Notes under the pieces: generated by a model
Told to the model about the DNA's origin: nothing
Databases searched by the model: none
What the model saw: only the letters and a program-made list of their open reading frames with translations
Part shown: positions 1 through 6,692 of the stretch, in pieces
Numbering within the stretch: the stretch's first letter is position 1
Layout: the number at the start of each line of letters is the position of its first letter
DNA from: Faecalibacterium gallinarum
GTDB lineage: Bacteria; Bacillota; Clostridia; Oscillospirales; Ruminococcaceae
DNA: 64,000 nt
Assembly (NCBI RefSeq): GCF_022180365.1
Contig: NZ_BQKV01000098.1
Location: 228,905 to 292,904, forward strand
Reading direction: 5' to 3'
Translations under genes and position numbers: made by a program

Positions 1-23
1 AATTCCTAAAGATCCAATAAAGC

Positions 24-65
24 AAAAACCCGCGCTCTGCCTTCAAAGACAGGGCGCGGGTTTTT
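24..65 (-). terminator. Rho-independent terminator, bidirectional in form
   Basis: A GC-rich hairpin with arms beginning AACCCGCGC and ending GCGCGGGTT is flanked by A residues on the left and T residues on the right. It can end transcripts from either side. On the minus strand it lies about 100 bases beyond the stop of the Tat-exported oxidoreductase. The bases between hairpin and stop codon hold no gene I can see. Confidence 0.8.
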
Positions 66-165
66 ATCTTGACAGGGGGGTGTTATTCAAAATTCGATGG
101 AAGGTTAGGGCTTCTGCCGGAGGCTGAGGGCCTGCCTTCCAAAGGATACAGGGCGGGGGAGAGGA

Positions 166-2409
166 TTAAACCTGGCGGCCGGCATCGTTGCCGCTGTGGA
201 TGGCCTTGGCGATGTTGAAGGGGGCGGCGCAGTCGCCAATGGTGTAGACCTCGATGCCGCTCAGGCCATCCACCAGAGAGGTGTTTTTCAGCATATCCGC
301 GCCGTTCACAATGGCGTCGCAGGCTACCTCGGTGGTCACGCCGGTTTCCATCAGGATGGTGGCCTTGCCGTTTTCGACGGTGACAATCTGAGACTGGGGA
401 TAGACGTTCATGCCCAGCGCATACAGGGCGGTGGTCATCATCCGCATGGCGTGCTGAGACTGCTGCATATCCAGCTCTTCGGCCTTGTTGGGGGTGACCA
501 TGGTGACGTTTTTCTTGTGGACCACCAGCCACAGTGCAGTGTCGAAGGCCTGGGCGTTGGAGCCGTAGACGATGACATTTTCACCCATATCGGCGGACAT
601 GAAGTCGTCCAGCTCGATAACCGGGGTCTGGCCGTCGCCGTCGATGGTCAGGGTGTCCCGCAGGCCGCCCACGGCCAGAATGACGGCGTCGGGGTTAACC
701 TCTTTGATCTTGGCCTGATCCACTTCCACCTCAGTTTCCACCTTGACGCCGGTCAGTTCCAGCTGGCGGATCAGGTATTTTTTGAAGTCCAGCAGATTCT
801 CGTGGGGGCCCTTGACGGCGTTGGCAAAGTCCAGCAGCCCGCCCAGGGACTTGTTCTTTTCATAGAGGGTGACGTTGTGGCCGCGGGCCGCCGCGATCCG
901 TGCAGCTTCCATGCCGGCGGGGCCGCCGCCGATGACCATGACGTTTTTGGCGACGGGAGCTTTCTCCAGCTCATAGGTGGCGGGGCCGCCCTCCCGCATG
1001 ACCCGCTGGGTCAGCGCGTTGACGCGGCAGTAACCCATAGCGGCATTGGCTTCGTTGCTGCCGATGTGGCAGTGGAGGCAGCGGGTGCAGGGGGCGATCT
1101 CGTCGATCCGGCCTTCCTTCAGCTTGTTGACGTATTCGGTATCCACCGTCAGAGGACGGGTCATGAGGAAGAAGTCTGCCTTGCCGTCCTCCAGCGCCTG
1201 CTCAAAGAGATCGGGTGCGTGGGCGGGATCCATGTAGGTGACAACGCCGCAGGGGATGCTGACGGCCTCTTTGTAGCGTGCGGACACGTTCAGCAGCATG
1301 CCGGCGCCCTGAGTGTCGCCGATCAGCTGGCCCTGCCAGTGCTTCTTGAAGTCGAACTGGTTGCCGAAACCGGTGACGCCCTCGATGCCGTTCAGGATAA
1401 AGTACAGGTCGCTGGCGAACTGTGCCACATGGTGGCCCAGAGAACCCAGCCGCAGGTGGAGAGAATCTACGCCCGCCTGCTCCAGATACTTGGCCATCTC
1501 GATGCCCTCTTCCAGGGTGTTAGCCTTGGTCTTGGGGGTGGTCACGGCGCTGTCCAGGGTTGCCATGGTGGGGTTGTTGGCGGTGTTGTCGTTGGCCTCG
1601 ATGGCGTTCATCAGGATCTGGACGTTGAAGTCGCTGCCGCAGACATCCTTGATCTTCTGGACCGACTCAGTCAAAAACCGGGTGCGGTCCTCAAAGGAGT
1701 TGCAGCCGTATTCGTCGGTCCGGGTGTTATAGAACCGGGACATGAAGTGTGCGCCGATGTTGAAGCCTGCCGAGTTGATCTCGAAGGCCTTGAAGCCCAG
1801 GTCTTTCAGGGCCTTGGCGGTTTCGGCCAGGTCGTCCTCCAGGGCCTGGATCTCCGCGACGGTCATGGTATTTTCCTGGCCGCCCATGGAGTACCACTGG
1901 TAGCCCAGGCTCGCGCCGTAGGAGGCGCACTCCTCCACCATTTTCCGGAAGAAGGTTTTGGTCTCTTCGCTCAGGCTCTCACCCTTTTTGATGTTGAGCA
2001 TGCTGAGGTTTTCCACATAGATCAGCTCGACGCCGCCCTTGGCAAAGTTGACATAGTACTGCATCAGCTCGTCGGTCAGACCCGCCAGATAGGTGGCGGA
2101 ACCGGCCGCAGATTTGACAATGCGGTTGCCGATGGTTACCGAGCCAATGGTCAGGGGAGAGAACAGGGTTTTCAGTTCCTTGGTGTTGGTCTTGTAGTCG
2201 GTTCGCTGGGGGTTGATGTAGGCGGTGTACAGCTTGTTCTGGGTTTCCTGCGTTGCCGTTTCGGTGGCAGCACCGGCGCTGGCCTGGCTGGAAGCCGCGG
2301 TGCTTTCTGCGGCAGAGGGCGCGGAGCAGCCCGCCAGATTGGCGGACAGAAGGCCCAGCGCCGCGGCGGCGCTGCCGGTTTTCAGAAAGTTTCTTCTGGA
2401 TAATTTCAT
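166..2409 (-). CDS. Tat-exported Old Yellow Enzyme-like FMN/[4Fe-4S]/FAD oxidoreductase (lipoprotein)
   Basis: 747 residues. The N-terminus carries a twin-arginine motif (SRRNFLK, residues 4-10) followed by a lipobox with Cys28, so it should be folded in the cytoplasm, exported and lipid-anchored. A Ser/Ala/Thr-rich linker precedes an OYE-type FMN barrel (about 80-435), an iron-sulfur site (Cys441, 444, 447, 461) and a FAD domain with GGGPAG at 494-499, the order of 2,4-dienoyl-CoA reductase (FadH) and BaiH-type enzymes. The usual substrate-binding His-Ala-His-Gly segment of the barrel is not kept. The second dinucleotide fold has GSNAQA (616-621) where NAD(P)H enzymes have a glycine motif, so direct use of NAD(P)H is doubtful. 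The likely role is extracytoplasmic reduction of an unsaturated organic acceptor; the substrate is unknown. It is divergent from a LysR gene. Confidence 0.85.
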   Translation of the reverse strand: MKLSRRNFLKTGSAAAALGLLSANLAGCSAPSAAESTAASSQASAGAATETATQETQNKLYTAYINPQRTDYKTNTKELKTLFSPLTIGSVTIGNRIVKSAAGSATYLAGLTDELMQYYVNFAKGGVELIYVENLSMLNIKKGESLSEETKTFFRKMVEECASYGASLGYQWYSMGGQENTMTVAEIQALEDDLAETAKALKDLGFKAFEINSAGFNIGAHFMSRFYNTRTDEYGCNSFEDRTRFLTESVQKIKDVCGSDFNVQILMNAIEANDNTANNPTMATLDSAVTTPKTKANTLEEGIEMAKYLEQAGVDSLHLRLGSLGHHVAQFASDLYFILNGIEGVTGFGNQFDFKKHWQGQLIGDTQGAGMLLNVSARYKEAVSIPCGVVTYMDPAHAPDLFEQALEDGKADFFLMTRPLTVDTEYVNKLKEGRIDEIAPCTRCLHCHIGSNEANAAMGYCRVNALTQRVMREGGPATYELEKAPVAKNVMVIGGGPAGMEAARIAAARGHNVTLYEKNKSLGGLLDFANAVKGPHENLLDFKKYLIRQLELTGVKVETEVEVDQAKIKEVNPDAVILAVGGLRDTLTIDGDGQTPVIELDDFMSADMGENVIVYGSNAQAFDTALWLVVHKKNVTMVTPNKAEELDMQQSQHAMRMMTTALYALGMNVYPQSQIVTVENGKATILMETGVTTEVACDAIVNGADMLKNTSLVDGLSGIEVYTIGDCAAPFNIAKAIHSGNDAGRQV

Positions 2410-2600
2410 GATGTTCCTCCTTGGTTTTGTCGGGAAATTGTGGAAGATGTCTGGTTGTTATTATAGAGTAAAATATTTTTTTAACAAGCATTAAAAACTT
2501 GACAGCCCGCAACCAGTGTTTGCACGGCCTGCGCCCCGGAGCCTTTGAAAGAATCTTTTTGTGGTTATGAATTCTTCTTTCATCCGGATGGACAAATGTG

Positions 2601-2634
2601 TATAATAAAGATAAACTGCCGGAGGGGCCTCCGG
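2601..2634 (+). promoter_or_regulatory. -10 element and leader palindrome of the LysR gene
   Basis: A TATAAT sits at 2601-2606, 61 bases before the LysR start. It is followed in the leader by a perfect palindrome, CCGGAGG-gg-CCTCCGG (2619-2634). I see no good -35 box. The palindrome could be an mRNA hairpin or an autoregulatory operator; the sequence does not decide. The rest of the 257-base divergent region is AT-rich with no further gene. Confidence 0.4.
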
Positions 2635-2666
2635 AAGGATGTAAAAACAGGACATCGAGGGATTTT

Positions 2667-3569
2667 ATGGACATCAACAATCTGCGGATTTTTTTGACGG
2701 CCTGCGAAACGCTGAGCTTTACCGAAACGGCAAAAAGGGTGTATCTTTCCCGCCAGGCGGTCTCTCAAACCATCCGCAAACTGGAACATGAGCTGAACAC
2801 AACCCTGTTCTTCAAAAATAAGAATACGTTGTCCCTGACCCCGGCGGGGCAGAAGCTGCAATCAGAGGCTGCCAAGCTGGTGATGCAGTACGACCGTTTT
2901 GAGAACAATATGGCCAGCTATCTCCAGAGCACCGAACAGCGCCTGGAAATCTGGGTGGGGGCAGGGGTAAGGGAAGAGCTGCCTCAGGATATCTTCACCA
3001 GATTTTCGGCGGCCCACCCCGAAATTCTCCTGACGGTCAAGAGCGGTACCGATGCGGATATTCTGGCCAGAGTGAAAAATGCAGATGGAAAAATCGGGCT
3101 GATCGTTACCACAGAACCCATGATCACCGAGTTTGACCATCATCTGATTCAGCGCAGCGTGCCCTATGTTCTGGTGAATCGCAGCCAACCTCTGTCCCGA
3201 AAACCTTCTGTAACGGTGGATGACCTCCGGGAGCTGCCCATTGTGGGGCACGGGGAGGGATATGAGTTCCACCGCAATTATGTGGCCCTCTGCCTGCAGC
3301 GCGGTTTCACCCCGAAATTTTCCATCATTAGCACCGATCCCCAAATCGCCATTCAGTTGGTCCGGGAGAATCGCAGCGTCAGTTTTGCCCTGGCTTCCTG
3401 CAAACAGCTGATTGACCCGAAAGAAATTGCGATGATCCCCTTTGTCTCCGAAATGCAGGACGGGTGGGGGATTTACAGCATTTCGGACAAATCCCGCCCC
3501 AGTTCCGCAGCCCAGCAGACTTTCACCGAGTACTTGCAGACAAATATTTCTGCCCCGGAGAAAATATAA
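2667..3569 (+). CDS. LysR-family transcriptional regulator
   Basis: 300 residues, the usual family length. An N-terminal winged helix-turn-helix (about 1-60, with TETAKRVYLSRQAVSQTIRKL) is followed by a linker helix and a two-lobed co-inducer domain. The ATG at 2667 is chosen over an upstream in-frame ATG at 2598 because it has GAGG at proper spacing and begins exactly where LysR proteins start. It is divergent from the Tat OYE-like oxidoreductase, the classic arrangement for a LysR protein that controls its neighbour in response to the substrate. The effector is unknown. Confidence 0.9.
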   Translation: MDINNLRIFLTACETLSFTETAKRVYLSRQAVSQTIRKLEHELNTTLFFKNKNTLSLTPAGQKLQSEAAKLVMQYDRFENNMASYLQSTEQRLEIWVGAGVREELPQDIFTRFSAAHPEILLTVKSGTDADILARVKNADGKIGLIVTTEPMITEFDHHLIQRSVPYVLVNRSQPLSRKPSVTVDDLRELPIVGHGEGYEFHRNYVALCLQRGFTPKFSIISTDPQIAIQLVRENRSVSFALASCKQLIDPKEIAMIPFVSEMQDGWGIYSISDKSRPSSAAQQTFTEYLQTNISAPEKI

Positions 3570-3582
3570 AAGCGCACAAAAC

Positions 3583-3633
3583 AAAAACCCTCTGGCTGGG
3601 CCCGGCAAATCGGGGGACAGTCAGAGGGTTTTT
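3583..3633. terminator. Bidirectional terminator between convergent genes
   Basis: A long hairpin (AAAAACCCTCTG paired with CAGAGGGTTTTT) lies between the convergent ends of the LysR gene and the chromate-transporter pair. The A-run on the left and T-run on the right let it serve both strands. Confidence 0.85.
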
Positions 3634-3667
3634 CATGGGGAGAAAACTTGCTTCAAGCGTAAATGGC

Positions 3668-4237
3668 TCAAAGGATGGCGGGCAGCGCCAGATTGAGGCA
3701 AAGGCCGGCCACGCCGCAGAGGCACATGGTCAAGATGGGATTCCACTTGAACTTATGCAGCACCACAAAGGCGACAAGGAAACTGCAGCCGCCGATCCAG
3801 TCCACCTGCTCGAGGGAGGGGGCAGCGCCGTTGAACAGCACCATGGACAGGATGGAGAGACCGGCGCCCAGGATCAGGGCCACCACCACGGGCCGCAGAC
3901 AGGAGAGGATGTTCTGCAACAGGGAGATGTCCTTGTACTTGTTGTACACATAGGCCAGGAGAGAAACCAGGAACAAGGCGGGTGTGATGCAGCCCAGAGT
4001 GGCTACCAGTGCCCCCGGAATGCCCGCGATCCGGATCCCTACAAAGGTGGCCGAGTTCACAGCGATGGGGCCGGGGGTCATCTCGGCAATGGTAATCAGG
4101 TCGGTGAATTCCTGTAAGGTCAGCCAGGGGTGAAGCTCCACCACCTGGTTCTGGATCAGGGGCATGGCCGCATAGCCGCCCCCGATGCTGAACAGCCCGA
4201 TCTGCAAAAAGCTGATAAAAAGCTGAAGATAAATCAT
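3668..4237 (-). CDS. Chromate transporter family protein, half-size subunit B
   Basis: 189 residues, a single CHR domain of the short-chain type, in which two separate half-size genes replace the fused ChrA. It shows the family segments GGGYAAMPLI (near residue 20) and TPGPIAVNSATFVG (near 55), with hydrophobic spans expected to cross the membrane about five or six times. Its start overlaps the stop of the upstream half gene by four bases, so the two are translationally coupled. Chromate efflux is the founding function; in anaerobes without other chromate genes the natural anion is uncertain. Confidence 0.8.
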   Translation of the reverse strand: MIYLQLFISFLQIGLFSIGGGYAAMPLIQNQVVELHPWLTLQEFTDLITIAEMTPGPIAVNSATFVGIRIAGIPGALVATLGCITPALFLVSLLAYVYNKYKDISLLQNILSCLRPVVVALILGAGLSILSMVLFNGAAPSLEQVDWIGGCSFLVAFVVLHKFKWNPILTMCLCGVAGLCLNLALPAIL

Positions 4238-4821
4238 TTTTTGGCCGCCTTTCTCTGCTGGAACAGGGCGCGCACGACGCCAAAGGCCGCCGCAACTAGG
4301 ATGATGAGGATCACATTGACGTCAAAGAAGAAGTTGGCCACAAAGGCTGCCGCCATTAGGGCGATATAAACCGCCGACTTGGTTTTGACGACAGCGCCGC
4401 CCAGGCCGCAGACAACGTCCAGGATCACCGCAGCCACACCGGCCTGCATGCCCTTGAGCACCAGAGCCACATAGGGGTTGGTGGCAAAGGCCGCATAGAA
4501 AAAGGAGATGATCGAGAGAATGACCATGGGGGGGATAATGGTTCCCACTACGGCCACCACCATGCCGGGCAGCCCGGCGACCCGCCAGCCCACCAGGATG
4601 GCGGCGTTCACAGCAATGGCGCCGGGAGAAGACTGAGCCAGAGCGGCCATATCCAGCATTTCGGCTTCAGTGATCCAGTGCAGCTGGTCTACAAATTTCC
4701 GCTTCATAAAGGTGACGATGACAAAACCGCCGCCGAAGGTAAAGGCGCTGATGTACAGCGTGCTGAAGAATAAAGCGCGCAGCTTTTGTTTGGGGCTGAG
4801 CGCAGGGGATTGCTGATCCAT
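4234..4821 (-). CDS. Chromate transporter family protein, half-size subunit A
   Basis: 195 residues and first of the two-gene unit, preceded by a strong AAGGAGG. It has the family signature FGGGFVIVTF near residue 30 and SSPGAIAVNAAILVG near residue 65, plus several membrane spans. The ten-residue charged C-terminus overlaps the start of the second half gene. A divergent LysR gene with a palindrome between them suggests regulated expression. The two subunits probably form an antiparallel heterodimer, as proposed for other short-chain CHR pairs; this is inference. Confidence 0.8.
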   Translation of the reverse strand: MDQQSPALSPKQKLRALFFSTLYISAFTFGGGFVIVTFMKRKFVDQLHWITEAEMLDMAALAQSSPGAIAVNAAILVGWRVAGLPGMVVAVVGTIIPPMVILSIISFFYAAFATNPYVALVLKGMQAGVAAVILDVVCGLGGAVVKTKSAVYIALMAAAFVANFFFDVNVILIILVAAAFGVVRALFQQRKAAKK

Positions 4822-4887
4822 GGGGGAGCCTCCTTTTTCTCACACAAAAGTTTCCTTGACTATATAATACCACTTGTTTTACTATAT

Positions 4888-4904
4888 ATAAAATGATATT
4901 TTAT
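4888..4904. promoter_or_regulatory. AT-rich palindrome in the divergent chr/LysR promoter region
   Basis: ATAAAAT-gat-ATTTTAT is a perfect 17-base palindrome with a 3-base centre in an AT-rich region between the divergent chromate transporter and LysR genes. Such symmetric T-rich/A-rich sites are typical LysR binding places, so I call it a candidate operator. Confidence 0.4.
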
Positions 4905-4945
4905 TATAAAGATCATGCTATTTTTGCATGGAAGGAGGGCGGCTT

Positions 4946-5854
4946 GTGACGCTGCGTCATCTTGAGATTTTTATACAGGTCTACCGTGCCCGGAACATCA
5001 CCCATGCAGCAGAGGAACTCCACATGACCCAGCCGGCGGTGACCCGTGCGGTGCAGGAGCTGGAGCGGTATTACGATGTGCGGCTGTTTGAGCGGATGCA
5101 CCGGCGGCTTTACCCGACCCCGGCGGCCCAGCAGCTGTATCCCCAGGCGCTCCATCTGCTGGATAATTTTGCCCGGATTGAGACGGATCTGCATAGCCAG
5201 GGGACCGCCGGGCCGCTGCGGGTGGGGGCTACGGTGACCCTGGGGGCGCTGGTACTGCCCGGGCTGGTGCGGCGGTTTTCCGATGCGCACCCTGGCACCG
5301 CGGTCACCGTTACGGTGGCGAACGGCGGAACCATTGCCGCCGAGCTCTGTGACAACCGGCTGGATCTGGCCCTGCTGGAAGGTCAGGTCCCCACGCCCGA
5401 ATTGCAGGCGGAAGCCATTGGCGGCGATCGGCTCTGCGCCCTGTTTGCCCCCACAGACCCTCTGGCCAGTCAGCCCCAGCTCACCTTGGAACAGCTGTCG
5501 GCCTGCCCGCTCCTGGTGCGGGAAGAGGGCAGCACCGCCCGCGCCATTCTGAACACCACAATGGCCCTTTATGATCTGCCTCTCCGCCCCGCCTGGGAGA
5601 GCGTCAGCAGCGACGCGCTGCTGCTGGCGGCGGCTCAGGGGCTGGGGGTGGCCGTCCTGCCCGAAGAAGCCGCCGCGCCCCTGGTGCGGGCCGGGCGCTT
5701 GTGCCAGCGGGATATTGTGGACGCACCTCTCCGGCGGCAGTGGACGGTGGCTTGGCATCGGGAAAAATACCTGACGCCTCTTATGCAGGAGTTTTTGGCC
5801 CTCTGCCGCACCATTGGGGAGACTGCCGCCCCTCAGCCGCCGGTTAGCTCATAG
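4946..5854 (+). CDS. LysR-family transcriptional regulator
   Basis: 302 residues, full length. The DNA-binding helix-turn-helix covers residues 1-60 (NITHAAEELHMTQPAVTRAV) and the effector domain follows from about residue 90. I start it at GTG 4946, not ATG 4928, because AAGGAGG at 4932-4938 is correctly spaced for the GTG and the protein then begins at the conserved TLRHLEIF. It is divergent from the chromate-type transporter pair, its probable target. Its 3' end overlaps by six bases the end of the convergent short LysR-like gene. Confidence 0.88.
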   Translation: MTLRHLEIFIQVYRARNITHAAEELHMTQPAVTRAVQELERYYDVRLFERMHRRLYPTPAAQQLYPQALHLLDNFARIETDLHSQGTAGPLRVGATVTLGALVLPGLVRRFSDAHPGTAVTVTVANGGTIAAELCDNRLDLALLEGQVPTPELQAEAIGGDRLCALFAPTDPLASQPQLTLEQLSACPLLVREEGSTARAILNTTMALYDLPLRPAWESVSSDALLLAAAQGLGVAVLPEEAAAPLVRAGRLCQRDIVDAPLRRQWTVAWHREKYLTPLMQEFLALCRTIGETAAPQPPVSS

Positions 5855-6544
5855 TTTCGGAGGGGACTCCTCGTATTGCCGAAGGATGGAGAGAATGGGT
5901 TTGGCCAGTTTCCGGCCGGATTTATAGGCCAAATAGTGGTAAAAAATAAAGTCCTCGTTGGGGAACCGCCGGGCGTCCAGGCCTTTCATGTTCCGGGATA
6001 GGCAAAAATTCTTGCCGGCGATCAGGATTCCTTCATTTTGCCGGACCCGTTCCACTCCTTGATCAAAGTTTCCGTGGTAGATTTTGTAGTCCGGCTGAAA
6101 CCCCAGATAATGCTCGATCTGTTCCATGGCCTGCTGGGGCCAGGAATCAAACTGGGAGATCAAAATGCGCTGCTGGCGCAAATCCTCCGCTGTAAGGGGA
6201 TCGCGCTGCATCGCCTGGTTCTGATTGCTGAACAGGATGTACGCCGGCTCCATCGAAACCAGTTTTTTCACTAAGGGCGGGTTGGCTCTGCCGTCGATGG
6301 TGACGGCCAGATCCAGCTCTTCCTGCTCCAGCATCTGCCGGGCGGGTGCCTCCAATTTTTGGGCGTAGCGGGTCAACTCGACCCCTTTGGTGCTGCGGAT
6401 GAACAGGGAAACCCCCAGTTCTTCTTCCAGCTCGTGGATCTGTTTGGACAGCGCCTGCTGGGAGAGGTGGATCGCCTTTGCAGCGTGTGAAATGTTGCGG
6501 TATTTGCAGATGGCCAGAAAATATTGGATCTGTCTGAATTCCAT
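5849..6544 (-). CDS. Shortened LysR-like regulator lacking half of the effector domain
   Basis: 231 residues from the ATG at 6544 (GAGG upstream). Residues 1-60 form a normal LysR helix-turn-helix (NISHAAKAIHLSQQALSKQI). The linker helix then runs at about residue 68 straight into LDLAVT, a segment that in full-length LysR proteins comes at about residue 125-130. Some 55-65 residues, most of the first lobe of the ligand domain, are therefore absent, in frame and with no stop. It may still bind DNA but probably cannot bind ligand normally. It lies 149 bases downstream of the OYE-FMN fusion gene, beyond a strong inverted repeat. It could be a decaying gene or a ligand-blind repressor. Confidence 0.75.
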   Translation of the reverse strand: MEFRQIQYFLAICKYRNISHAAKAIHLSQQALSKQIHELEEELGVSLFIRSTKGVELTRYAQKLEAPARQMLEQEELDLAVTIDGRANPPLVKKLVSMEPAYILFSNQNQAMQRDPLTAEDLRQQRILISQFDSWPQQAMEQIEHYLGFQPDYKIYHGNFDQGVERVRQNEGILIAGKNFCLSRNMKGLDARRFPNEDFIFYHYLAYKSGRKLAKPILSILRQYEESPPKL

Positions 6545-6577
6545 GGGGCACCTCGCAGTTAAAGGCGCTTGTAAAAG

Positions 6578-6624
6578 AAGAATCGGTGTACAAAGAAGAT
6601 CGTGTTCTCTGTACACCGATTCTT
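6578..6624. repeat. 15-bp perfect inverted repeat between the OYE fusion and the short LysR gene
   Basis: AAGAATCGGTGTACA (6578-6592) is exactly repeated in inverse at 6610-6624 with a 17-base loop. On the minus strand the second arm is followed by a T-rich stretch, so it can act as a terminator for the OYE fusion gene. It also lies 34 bases before the short LysR start, where an operator would sit. Both readings are open. Confidence 0.65.
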
Positions 6625-6692
6625 TACGTTAGTTTATCATATCCCCGGGTGCTTTTCAAACCGGTTTCGCCCTGTGGGGAGCCTTTAATGGC

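Noticed and set aside
196..2403. 735-residue plus-strand open frame opposite the exported OYE gene
   Set aside because: It mirrors the high-GC codon pattern of the real gene, is rich in Gly/His/Val/Asp repeats, and has no recognised domain or ribosome site.
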